Of a stretch of 64,000 bases of DNA, positions 43,501 through 51,194 are shown one piece after another. The stretch is from Chrysomallon squamiferum. Its lineage: Eukaryota; Mollusca; Gastropoda; Neomphalida; Peltospiridae. Location: positions 37,182,433 to 37,246,432 of the forward strand of contig CM022665.1 in NCBI GenBank assembly GCA_012295275.1, written 5' to 3'. The notes beneath the pieces were generated by a model. It was not told where the DNA came from and searched no databases. It saw only the letters and a program-made list of their open reading frames with translations. Within the stretch, counting starts at the first letter, position 1; each line of letters starts with the position of its first letter. The position numbers and the translations under genes are program-made.

Positions 43501-45919
43501 CAAAGTCATTAGAAATATAATCAGTTTTGGAGTAAAAAAGAGAAAATATTTATTAAGAATTTTAGTTTGTTTTTAAATCTTTATTTTATTTATTTATTTA
43601 TTTATTTATTTCAGGATATGATGGTATTCCAATGATTCCAGTTCTGTCACCAAGGCCCTGCAAGACTCAGTCTGGAATGTCGTACAAACATAATGAAGTG
43701 TGGAAGACTAACCCATGTCAGAGCTGTACATGTCGTCATGGACAGATACATTGCTACTCACAGATGTGTCCCATAGTAACCTGCAAGAAAACAGTGCTCA
43801 GGAAGGGAGAATGTTGTCCTAGTTGTCTTGGTGAGTTTAAGAGCAAAACAAAGTTAAAAATTTAGCCCCTCATATTTTGAGGGAAAATGTATGTGAATAA
43901 AAATAATAGGATATCAAAGTTATTAATGTTTTTAAGAAACTATTTAATTATGCAATTTGAGTTGATCTTGTTTTTTTGCTTTTTTTGGTCTTATTTTAAT
44001 GTTGGCATTGATGTATTTTATTATATTGGTTGTATTTTTCTCCTATTTCAATGACATATCAAAATTCATTAAAGGTAGATAACTCCAATGAAGGCAAGGT
44101 ATTAGTCCATACAATTACAGTGTTAATGTAATTCCTAAACAAAAACAAAAATTATTTTGAAAGCTTTTGTTTTATTTCTGAAATAAAATAAATGTTAAAA
44201 ATGTACTTAAAAATTTAGATCTTCAGCTCAAAAATGTTTTTACATTTAAACTCTATTTATATTTTATGTATCTAGATGACAACACTAAGAGTATGTGTAC
44301 AAGTAACAACATCACTTATGGTCCAGGAGAGACCTGGCTGTCTGACAACTGTACTGAATGTGTGTGCTCAGGAGGCAAGATTGTCTGCGTGCAAGTCACC
44401 TGTCCCATGCTTACCTGCACAGTTCTCATCCGCAAATCCAATCAGTGTTGTCCTGTGTGCTTAGGTATGTATTTTACACCTGTACGTTCATTTGATAATT
44501 ATTTTTATTTTTGGACATTTGATTTTGTTTTATTCATTTTTATTATTTCATTTTGCCTTTATTATTAATTTTTCTTAAATCTAGTCTTAAATAAAGCATC
44601 TGACAAATTTTAAAGAATTTATTTTTAGAAAACTGGATTTGAAAGCATAATGCATATGATGCAAATTGGATTATGCAAAAGCATTTGACAGACATAGAAA
44701 TGAATATCTGTTGTGAAATATGTTTGCTGCCACTTTTTTCCAATTATTTCAAATTTTCTTCAGATACATCAACATCTAATCTGATTCTGACAGAAGAAAA
44801 CAAATGGATGGAGGCTGTAACAGAAGATAAAGAAGAAAAGTTTACTGAAGGTAATTAGAATTAAAATAACTGAGTTAACTGTGTGAGGTAAAAGTAGACA
44901 GCATCATAACATTTTATACAAATATGAATTTTTTATGTATTTCTGTTATATAATAAAAGCAAATTGTGCAGTTAATATAAAAAGCTAATTTAATTTGACA
45001 GTGTCACATTACAATTTCACGTTTTTTTAGCTGGATATAGTAATTGAATAAGAGATATGAAATAAAATACTAATTTAATCCAATATTTCAAATCTTTGCA
45101 ACTGAACTGAATATTGTAATTGCATTTCAAATCTTTGTAGACTAAAAGAAATTTATGTCTCATACCAACATTAATGGCATTATCAAAATTTGTTTTCATT
45201 TTTGAAAAGCACATACTTGTTATTTCAAAATAAGTTGCTAATATAAATAATGATTTTGATTATTTATTTATTTATTTAATTATTAAGGAACTTAGAAAGA
45301 TTATAACACTTGTATCATTGGTAATATCTTTTTATTAATAATACCTGTATTCTGTTTTCATACAGCATTTATTATTTTTCATTTACTTATTATGGTAACA
45401 AACATTTATTTTTATCACTTTTTATAACAAATTTCTTATTATTTTTTTTTTTTTTTTTTTTTTTTCAATATCTCAGGTCCTACTGAAGATTTTCAGGCAA
45501 AGGAGAGATATATAATTGGAATTGCCTCCCTTGGTGTTCTTCTGTCGCTGGCATTGGTTGCTGTTTTAGTCCTCGTTCTTGTAATTTTTCGCCGAAGACA
45601 CACTGGCATTTTTAAAATGGTGGAAAGTCCTGTAGTCACAGACATTCGTATTCGACCTAAATCGACAAATCTTGAATTGCAAGGAGTGAATCCCTTTCTG
45701 ATGGATTCGCCAAGTAAACATTTGAACTGTGAATCAAAAAATTTGCTGGAGAAGCCGCTGGTTTCACTGAGGCCACCAGTTATTCCCCCTGACAAAATGA
45801 ACCTGGCAGACATTGCTAGCAAGCAGTTTCAGTGTTTACATTCTACTACGGACCCCCTTATAGACAAACCAGTTTCCAATGGCAACTGTATGACAAACAA
45901 TACTTACGACCAGGTGTAA
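12641..45919 (+). CDS. CRIM1: CRIM1-like cysteine-rich transmembrane BMP regulator (13 exons, 5' end missing)
   Basis: This is a type I membrane protein. Vertebrate CRIM1 binds BMPs through its VWC domains in the producing cell and modulates their processing and delivery. Joining 13 exons gives 869 residues to a TAA stop. In order they are: three C-x(n)-PG-x-CC-x(n)-C half-repeats (residues 1-162), VWC1-2 (about 168-281), four antistasin-like repeats (about 290-404), VWC3-6 (about 430-694), an acidic stalk, one membrane helix (about 735-760) followed by RRRH, and a tail of about 109 residues. Human CRIM1 (about 1036 residues) has the same order. The missing 150 or so residues would be the signal peptide and IGFBP domain. 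Introns are phase 1 except the phase 2 intron between exons B and C. Possible N-glycosylation sites (N-x-S/T) occur in several exons. Orthology is inferred from architecture and is strong. A CRIM1-like paralogue cannot be excluded. Confidence 0.94.
12890..16173 (+). other. CRIM1: CRIM1 intron A-B
   Basis: This 3.3 kb intron is very AT-rich, with TTA, ATC and TAG simple repeats, long T and A runs, and a tRNA-like SINE head at about 13,275-13,330 (-). CpG becomes scarce almost from its first bases. No exon-like coding was seen. Confidence 0.75.
13275..13330 (-). mobile_element. tRNA-derived SINE head (fragment)
   Basis: On the minus strand the sequence reads GGTGTAGCCCAGTGGTAGAGC. Positions 13314-13324 are a perfect RNA polymerase III box A (TAGCCCAGTGG), with a D-arm-like GCCC...GAGC pairing. 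A degraded box-B-like GGATCACAGA follows. This is the usual start of tRNA-derived SINEs in molluscs. The anticodon arm is eroded, so it is not a working tRNA. The right end is not defined. Confidence 0.55.
16174..16285 (+). CDS. CRIM1: CRIM1 exon B: linker cysteine-rich repeat 2
   Basis: The acceptor is TTTTGTTTTAG and the donor is GTAAGT. The exon is 112 nt, entering in phase 1 and leaving in phase 2. It encodes residues 85-120 (CRSVICPP...CPSD...DDGCCY), the first part of a CC-containing module. It can only be used with exon C, because the shared intron is phase 2. Confidence 0.85.
22425..22560. repeat. Short decayed tandem array (GTAACTTTTGTTACAC-like)
   Basis: About four degenerate copies of a unit of about 30-36 bp with the core CAGGTAACTTTTGTTACRCAGAATG, in the B-C intron of CRIM1. 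Confidence 0.55.
23856..23892. repeat. (AC)n microsatellite
   Basis: About 18 uninterrupted AC units. Confidence 0.92.
24058..24510. repeat. Degenerate ATATTACACTGTC minisatellite
   Basis: About 450 bp of variants of TTATATTACACTGTCATATTA, with units of about 12-28 bp. It creates long overlapping Tyr/Leu/Ile-rich open frames that are not genes. Confidence 0.8.
24645..25030. repeat. Three tandem copies of a 130-150 bp unit
   Basis: Copies start near 24645, 24795 and 24924. Each begins ACCTGTAATTGCATTCATTT (variants), continues with CTGTTCATAATAGCTATGGG and AGATCTATTTATATG, and ends with ACCCTTCCTTTTCA. Spacings are about 150 and 129 bp. Confidence 0.75.
26316..26440 (+). CDS. CRIM1: CRIM1 exon C: linker cysteine-rich repeat 3
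   Basis: The acceptor is TGTGTTTCAG and the donor is GTAAGTG. The exon is 125 nt, entering in phase 2 and leaving in phase 1. Residues 122-162 read CICKPKDECPPVSCPPGT, then LPGSCCEKFQC. This is the half-VWC repeat that precedes VWC1 in CRIM1. It lies between introns of about 10.0 kb and 12.7 kb. Confidence 0.88.
27130..27260. repeat. Purine-rich GAAA/GAGA tract
   Basis: About 130 bp almost purely purine on the plus strand (AGAAAGAGAAAG units), a candidate triplex-forming tract. Confidence 0.8.
28420..28727. repeat. Direct duplication of about 150 bp
   Basis: Two diverged copies, at about 28,420-28,573 and 28,590-28,727, share CTTTATAACAAAACT...ATG and end in TCTAG(A/C)TCTGCCCTGA(T/C)TGTAG. 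This is possibly a fragment of an interspersed element. Confidence 0.6.
30307..30475. mobile_element. SINE-like fragment (mollusc type, unverified)
   Basis: The stretch beginning GAATGAATATTTGTTTAATG and containing ATAAAAGATCCCTAGCTAGC resembles, from memory, the tail and body of short repeats common in gastropod genomes (GAATGTTTAACGACACC..., AAAGATCCCTTGCTGCTAAT). It is diverged, and orientation and ends are uncertain. Confidence 0.4.
35655..36150. repeat. Minisatellite with CCCTGTGGCTATATAATA core
   Basis: About 15 or more diverged copies of a unit of about 27-30 bp with core ACCCTGTGGCTATATAATAC, in the large CRIM1 intron. Copies near 35,750-35,830 are nearly identical, and the edges are decayed. 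Confidence 0.85.
36285..36362. repeat. (GT)n microsatellite, interrupted
   Basis: About 78 bp of GT units with GTTT and GCAT interruptions. Confidence 0.9.
37590..37870. repeat. Decayed array of CTGGTCTGTATCAAGG units
   Basis: More than ten degenerate copies of a unit of about 17-18 bp (TCTGTATCAAGGCTGGTC), about 1.3 kb upstream of CRIM1 exon D. Confidence 0.75.
39143..39325 (+). CDS. CRIM1: CRIM1 exon D: VWC domain 1
   Basis: The acceptor is TCTTCCAG and the donor is GTATGG (183 nt, phases 1-1). It is a whole von Willebrand factor C module: C, YRDGESWQ, CTKCTCRDG, TFCKTKLC, then DGECCPVC. A run of about 21 T lies about 35 nt upstream of the acceptor. Confidence 0.94.
39370..39640. repeat. 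TTA/ATC/ATTT simple repeats filling the D-E intron
   Basis: The intron between VWC1 and VWC2 is nearly all (TTA)n, (ATC)n and (ATTT)n sequence up to the acceptor. Confidence 0.85.
39652..39822 (+). CDS. CRIM1: CRIM1 exon E: VWC domain 2
   Basis: The acceptor is TTGCTGACAG and the donor is GTGAGT (171 nt, phases 1-1). The VWC signature is CVSDSGQ, then EVWKENPCVTCQCDAGQVRC and DGQCCPVC. It follows VWC1 after an intron of only about 326 bp, made almost entirely of TTA/ATC simple repeats. Confidence 0.94.
40491..40562. repeat. (GT)n microsatellite
   Basis: About 34 almost uninterrupted GT units in the E-F intron. Confidence 0.93.
40715..40831 (+). CDS. CRIM1: CRIM1 exon F: antistasin-like repeat 1
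   Basis: The acceptor is TGTTTTTCAG and the donor is GTAAAC (117 nt, phases 1-1). It encodes a short proline-rich lead, then CPSSQNCSMMCPNG...DDCFLCKC. This is the six-cysteine antistasin pattern, which in CRIM1 separates VWC1-2 from VWC3-6. Confidence 0.9.
41659..41913 (+). CDS. CRIM1: CRIM1 exon G: antistasin-like repeats 2-4
   Basis: The acceptor is TGTTTTCAG and the donor is GTAAGT (255 nt, phases 1-1). Three consecutive antistasin units end in ICEC, CLKCRC and CQLCKC, each with a central C-x(3)-C-x-YG core. With exon F this gives four repeats, the number in vertebrate CRIM1. Confidence 0.93.
42351..42599 (+). CDS. CRIM1: CRIM1 exon H: VWC domain 3
   Basis: The acceptor is TTGATTACAG and the donor is GTAATC (249 nt, phases 1-1). 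A Ser/Thr-rich spacer of about 28 residues, with an NTT sequon, precedes the VWC module: HEDGESWHDGCRLCYCHRG, then GDCCPSC. Confidence 0.93.
43079..43291 (+). CDS. CRIM1: CRIM1 exon I: VWC domain 4
   Basis: The acceptor is TTATTAAAAG and the donor is GTTAGT (213 nt, phases 1-1). The acceptor has an unusually purine-rich end (AAAAG) for this gene. The VWC signature is VEGETWQMDECTQCICHDG, then HKCCAFC. Confidence 0.92.
43583..43611. repeat. CRIM1: (ATTT)n microsatellite forming the exon J pyrimidine tract
   Basis: Tandem ATTT units run directly into the CAG acceptor of exon J, so repeat length sets the tract. Confidence 0.85.
43615..43830 (+). CDS. CRIM1: CRIM1 exon J: VWC domain 5
   Basis: The acceptor is TTATTTCAG, directly after an (ATTT)n microsatellite, and the donor is GTGAGT (216 nt, phases 1-1). 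The VWC signature is NEVWKTNPCQSCTCRHGQ, then KGECCPSC. Confidence 0.93.
44276..44464 (+). CDS. CRIM1: CRIM1 exon K: VWC domain 6
   Basis: The acceptor is TATGTATCTAG and the donor is GTATGT (189 nt, phases 1-1). The VWC signature is GPGETWLSDNCTECVCSGGK, then NQCCPVC, with two sequons (NIT, NCT). It is the last VWC domain before the membrane. Confidence 0.93.
   Translation: MTTLRVCVQVTTSLMVQERPGCLTTVLNVCAQEARLSACKSPVPCLPAQFSSANPISVVLCA
44764..44850 (+). CDS. CRIM1: CRIM1 exon L: acidic juxtamembrane stalk
   Basis: The acceptor is TTTTCTTCAG and the donor is GTAATT (87 nt, phases 1-1). It encodes about 29 cysteine-free residues rich in Glu, Thr and Lys (LTEENKW...DKEEKFTE), as expected for a flexible stalk before the helix. 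The phase fits both neighbours. Family similarity is weak here, so this exon rests on splice sites and phase. Confidence 0.75.
45477..45919 (+). CDS. CRIM1: CRIM1 exon M: transmembrane helix, cytoplasmic tail and stop
   Basis: The acceptor is AATATCTCAG after a run of more than 20 T, and the exon enters in phase 1. About 26 hydrophobic residues (735-760: IIGIASLGVLL... to VIF) are followed by a stop-transfer RRRH. The tail of about 109 residues is longer than the roughly 76 of human CRIM1. It contains an NPF tripeptide and a Pro-rich stretch (RPPVIPP), and it ends in TYDQV. The stop is TAA at 45917-45919. Confidence 0.93.
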
Positions 45920-46044
45920 TGTAACAATGAAGTTACTCATAGTAGAAACTGAACTGTGTACTTTCTAGTATCCATAGCCAACTTATAACTGCTGGGTTGC
46001 AAAGCAATTCACAAAAATGATTAGTATGTTGTTGCAAATCTTTG

Positions 46045-46050
46045 AATAAA
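46045..46050 (+). promoter_or_regulatory. CRIM1: Candidate polyadenylation signal AATAAA for CRIM1
   Basis: This is the first canonical AATAAA after the CRIM1 stop, about 125 nt into the 3' UTR, with a genomic A-run 30 nt further on. AT-rich DNA holds many such hexamers downstream, and vertebrate CRIM1 has a long 3' UTR, so the true end may be further right. Confidence 0.3.
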
Positions 46051-48687
46051 CTTGAAGACTGCTTAGCAGAAAAAATCCTTCAAAAAAAAAAAAATAACAT
46101 TGTAAATAAACATTTATATTTGTTTATATATATATATATATTTGTTTATATATATATATAAAATGCTATAAAAGTGTGCTAAATTGACCATAGGTTTATA
46201 TGGTCTGTTAGTATTTGAAATAAGAGTCAGTTTGGTTGTGAGAAACTGGTAACAGTTTTTAGGTCTAATGGAAATTTGAAAAACCATTCAGACTTGAAGT
46301 TGATTATTTGTAATGATAAATATCATATAAATAACAGGTGCAGAAAGAAAGTTATTATGTTTTGAACTTAGATTTGCACAATTTTTAAATTTATTTTCCT
46401 TTGATTATTAAGAAGCAAATTTTATAATGGACATAAACAAAAACGCATTTATTAATTTCAAATTTGTGAATTTGCAAGTGAATCCAAGCTTCGATGATTT
46501 CGTTATTTAATTACAACATAGATAATGTAAATATTTATAAAGATAGATAATTTTAATTTTTAATAATATAAATGGAGTGTAATGTGTTTATAAATGATTA
46601 ATATTTTGCTAATTTTAATTTCTTATATATGGCACACAAGACAATGGCATTGTTAAAGCCATGTTGTTTTTGGTGTGCATTTTTTTTTTTTTTTTTTTTT
46701 TCAATAATTTTCTTTCTTTTTTTCTTTTGTTATTTTTTAAATTAACATGAACAAGATTGTTGATGTCCTTCAAACAATGCAAGCTGAAGATTATGTTATA
46801 TCTGCACTTATCATAAATATAACAAATATTAAACATTTCTTGTGAAATAGAAGGTATATTGTTTACAATAATAATAATAATAATGTTTAAACATGTGTTC
46901 TGTGATTGATCAAGAGGTTGTGAATGTGGAATACAGATAAGACTATAGCTAAGAATCATTTTACTTGTATGTACATCTAGTCTTCATCTACTAATAATTC
47001 ATTTTTAAAACAAGATTATTTTGTCCCTTTCCAACCCCTAACTCTAAACACCTTGACAAACTGATAAAATAATTTAGCAGTATTGCTTCACCAAAAGGTT
47101 AATTCTTTATTTTAAAGATTTGATATATTATCAGACTTTTAATTTAAAGTCATTATTATTACATAACAGCTTAACGTGTCCTTTTTTTAGTTTTCCTTTT
47201 TTAAATTGCTTCCCTTGTTCTTTTTATAGCTTGGTAATTAAAAATAAAGACTTGATGTGTAAATGGAGTAAAACATTTGTGATAATACTTAAGTTAGCAT
47301 GTCCACTGTCTCATTTTTGTAAGATATTTTTCATGATTATTTCTATGTTTGTGTGATGTTGTAGAGTGATTAATGACAGAGTGAATGTTTAAAGATCAAT
47401 CTTTAAGATTCCTGGATTTTTTCTTTTTTTAAATAATAACATTTATGAATAAATAAAGAAAAGAATTATATTAAATAAATAAATATATGGTTTTTATGAT
47501 TAAGTACCTTTCAAGTCAAAATATATATGTATATGTTAATGCATAAAAAAGTAAAAATAAATCATGTTTGTTTTTATGTGAAAAACTATAATAGAACCAG
47601 GCAAACAAAAAATAGAAACAGTTGTCATTTTTTAAATTGAAAGATAAGTAACAAGTTTGCATTAACTTAATACAGTTTTGAAAATTAATCATAAAATATA
47701 TAAACTGTTTAAAACTTCAGAAAATACAAAATACAAAAAAAATGAAATAAAAATAAAATTAGAATTTCAGTCAAAAGAAACAATATCTCTAACTGAACTT
47801 CACATATGCCCATAGTTAAATAATAAATAAATAAATAAATGGTTGTGTTTTTTTAAATATTCATTCATTCAACTGAATTTATTTATTAGGTATAAAAAAT
47901 GTTTTGTATTCATGTTTATTAATTTGTTCTTTATATATGGAGGACTACATTTACTTATTATATATATTAGCTGTTGTCAGAGTTACAGACTTAGTAATAT
48001 TTGCTTTTTCATTATATATATATGTATATATATATATATATATATATAAGAAAAAGTTAAAATTACTACATATGTACAATACAGCATGCATTATGAAAAT
48101 ATTTACTAATCATTTCATAAGAAAGTTTGAGTTTTTCTGTTTTTGTCACAGAAGATTGTTACCTGGGTAGAGTTACCAAAGCATACAGCATCATTTATCA
48201 TTTTAAAAAATATAGATAATCATTTTACTATTTGTTTATTATTATTTCAAACATCCTTGCATACTTCTAAATTGTATTTATATTAATCTTTAAGGGATCT
48301 ATTTATCCTTATAGCAATTAAAACTTGTAATTTCTTTTTTTCAATATTATTCTATTATTATTATTGTTCTGTTTATTATTATTATTATTAATTCATTATT
48401 GATGAACATAGCACAATAATTTCTCCTAGTTACTGTGATTATACAAATGGCAGTTTTATTTAAGAACAAATTATATTTTTTGTTTAGCACTAACACAACA
48501 TTCCTTGTTTTATTTGGCATTACTAATACCTTCCCATTCTAAAATTTAGATCTAGCTATACTTTAAGAATAATGAAATTTTAGTAATATATCTGTTTAAT
48601 GTATGTGTATAATAATTCTAAGAACAAAACAAAATATCAAGCCTTGAAGTAAATTCATTACTATGAAAGACTGGGATTAATAACTGA

Positions 48688-48689
<2 letters not shown>

Positions 48690-48729
<40 letters not shown>

Positions 48730-48741
48730 CCTGAGAGATAA

Positions 48742-48791
<50 letters not shown>
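48690..48791. repeat. Paired (TA)n and (AC)n arrays
   Basis: About 19 TA units (48690-48728), then about 24 AC units (48743-48791) after a 14-bp gap. These are adjacent Z-DNA/cruciform-prone arrays. Confidence 0.92.
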
Positions 48792-48793
<2 letters not shown>

Positions 48794-49788
48794 CGTGCAC
48801 TTATTTACTAAGATAAAGACAACAATGCACAAAATGAGATAAAAACTTCCAGAGGACAATTGACTGCAATTATTTTAGATTGAAAAATATTCATTCAAAA
48901 AAAACAACTTGACCAAAATATTTTCAGTGAAATATTTTGACTACATTAAATTGTTGAAGATTTCATATATTTGAAATTTCACATTAATTCACAATAATTA
49001 TAGTGTTGTAATTTATTCAGCTGATTACTATTTAGAACAAAGTATATATTGGTGGTTGTGATTACTTTTCATGGTATTTTGGTGCATTTGTATTATTAGA
49101 AGCATTCCATAGTTTGTTATTATAAGACAGACTTGTCGTCTTCATCTTGTTGTGAATCTCAAAGTACATGATGCCCAGGATATTGCCAATTTGGAATCAG
49201 TGACAGATATAGTTATTTAATGCATGCCTAGTTAAAGATGACGGCTGTCGGAATACTGATTATTTCCCATAGCAAAAATTAACCATTTGATTCCAGGTAA
49301 TTTAGAGCTGATAAAGAGATTATCAAGCCTTTAAATGTAGGTGATTAGTTGGTTATCTTGACTGCTGTCTTGTAAAACAAGCCATGTATCTGGATTGTGT
49401 GTCCAGATGATTGTGCTTGAACCATCAGTAGCTGTATATTAAACTGTTCATTTATTTTGGTTTTAGTTTAAGTACAGTAGGCACTATAAAACATCAAATT
49501 AAATAAAGTTTCATGTGAAACTAGAATTCTGTTATATAATGTTTATATATATATATATTTGTGTGTTTATGAATTTTTACTGTTATATTTTTCTTTCTTA
49601 ATTATTAATCATCACTGAAATAACTACAATCTCAAACAGTCTGGATGTTAATGAACTAAAAGCTATGACTTGAAATAAACATTTTGAAACTGATTTGTGA
49701 TATTAGTCCTCTTTGGATATAAAACAAAAACACTTTTTTCTTTTCTAATTTTTATTAATGTATTATTTCATTCTTTTTTCTGCTTCTA

Positions 49789-49819
<31 letters not shown>

Positions 49820-50630
49820 AAATCATTGTGTAAAATTAAACAGATAGAATTATTCTTCCATTTCATTCCTAAATGAGGCATGCATATCTTTTCACTTGCC
49901 TGCATTTTATAAATTTTGTAAATTCATTATAATACTTTCTATTTCATAACATTTGTTACCCACCTTTGTACAGTAATTATGGTAGTTTCAGCTTTTTTCT
50001 TGCTTTTTTTTTTAAAGTAAGTTTTGTGTTGCTTGCACGTTGTAACCACATGCATGTAGCTCGATCAAGTTTCTTTTTACTGGTGCATTTTGTGTTTTTC
50101 ACATAATTATTGTAAATTTGTTAGTTTTTCTTTTCTTCTTGTAAATCATAATTTTGTATATTGCCTGGTGTTCTAAGTGCTGATATTTTGTATTGATTAT
50201 AATAACAATAATAATGTAAAACTATTGTTGGTCTTATATATAATATGTGAAATGCTGCTTTCCTGTAAGTTGTTTTGGATTGTAAATATTTGTGCTAATA
50301 TCAAAATGGCAGAGTAAAGGATCAAATGTTTCAATGTGTTCTGTTCATTTGTGTGTGTTAAAGATATATAAAAAATTAAATTTTAATTTAAAATGGACAA
50401 ACCAGCAACCTTAAAATATATCTTTACTGATACCAAGGAATAATTTAAATACACTTTGTGTACTTCCACACGATTTACAGAATGACTGACTGATTTAATT
50501 TTTTTTACCCCTCCTCCAGTCTTAATTAATATTGAAATATGAATAAAAAAAAAAAAAAAATAAAAAAAAAAAAAAAAAATAATAATAATAATAATAAAGT
50601 AACTAAGAAAAATAACCGAGCGCCTCGATG

Positions 50631-50638
50631 TGACGTCA
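50631..50638. promoter_or_regulatory. CRE palindrome TGACGTCA upstream of the transporter
   Basis: A perfect 8-bp CREB/ATF site lies inside a small CpG cluster (GAGCGCCTCGATG just before it), about 490 bp upstream of the transporter ATG. It is in the first CpG-bearing DNA after about 37 kb of depleted sequence. It may mark the promoter. The transcription start cannot be placed. Confidence 0.4.
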
Positions 50639-50679
50639 TTCTGTCCTAAAAGTTTTTTCTTGTCGGAAAATAATAGTAA

Positions 50680-50680
<1 letters not shown>

Positions 50681-50714
<34 letters not shown>

Positions 50715-50715
50715 A
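50681..50715. repeat. (AAAT)n microsatellite
   Basis: About eight AAAT units between the two transporter-side CRE palindromes. Confidence 0.9.
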
Positions 50716-51112
50716 GCTGTTAATACTGACTGGCTATGAGGGGATGAAATGGTGGTAGTCAAATCTTTTGTAGCATATTTCACTATCATCGTTTGTTTTT
50801 AACGATGTTTGTTAAATAAAAGTAATAATAAAATAAAATAAATAAATAAATAATAAAAATAAAAATAAAATATAAGGAATGGTCAAGTTAGATTTGGTCT
50901 ATTTTAGTCATGCTGAAGTTGATTTACGTAAACTGTTTTATAGTTGAACGCAAAGCTTATGTATTTATTTTTAGATTACATTATAATTATTGCTGTTTAT
51001 CTAAAACAAACGAAATAAATAAATAAATAATAATGGTAATTATTATTATTATTATTATTATTATATGGATTAAAAAATCGACTGTATACTTATTTTATTT
51101 ATGAGTAGCTTG

Positions 51113-51120
51113 TGACGTCA
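51113..51120. promoter_or_regulatory. CRE palindrome TGACGTCA immediately 5' of the transporter ATG
   Basis: This is a second perfect CREB/ATF palindrome, ending 4 nt before the start codon and also supplying the in-frame TGA. If transcription starts close by, the site is at the promoter or in a very short 5' UTR. Confidence 0.4.
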
Positions 51121-51124
51121 TAAC

Positions 51125-51194
51125 ATGGACACCGACGATGTAAAAGCGAACGAAACAACAGATGAAACAGCGCAGTTGTTCAGGGATGAAAAAC
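51125..51194 (+). CDS. SLC46-like exon 1: cytosolic N-terminus
   Basis: It starts at ATG, with an in-frame TGA at 51113-51115. The donor is GTGAGC at 51195, leaving in phase 1 (70 nt). It encodes an acidic, Thr-rich N-terminus of 23 residues (MDTDDVKANETTDETAQLF...) with no helix, as in other SLC46 proteins. The next exon supplies bases giving a Pro codon. Confidence 0.75.

Larger units (their letters stand above)
39326..45476 (+). other. CRIM1: CRIM1 short 3' introns (nine, about 0.3-0.9 kb)
   Basis: Between exons D and M the introns are short and made largely of simple sequence: TTA/ATC repeats (39.37-39.60 kb), a pure GT array (40.49-40.56 kb), AAT/AAAT repeats (41.32-41.43 kb) and ATTT runs at acceptors. 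I saw no extra coding exon. The domain count is already complete for the family. Confidence 0.8.
45920..51124. other. CRIM1 3' UTR and intergenic spacer
   Basis: This 5.2 kb stretch separates the CRIM1 stop from the transporter start. It is AT-rich, with TA and AC dinucleotide arrays (48.69-48.79 kb) and AAAT and AAT arrays (50.58-50.72, 50.82-50.87 kb). An unknown left part is CRIM1 3' UTR. CpGs reappear abruptly near 50.61 kb, where a CRE palindrome lies. No gene was recognised. Confidence 0.65.

Noticed and set aside
45493-45822. 109-residue minus-strand frame
   Set aside because: It is the antisense shadow of the last CRIM1 exon.
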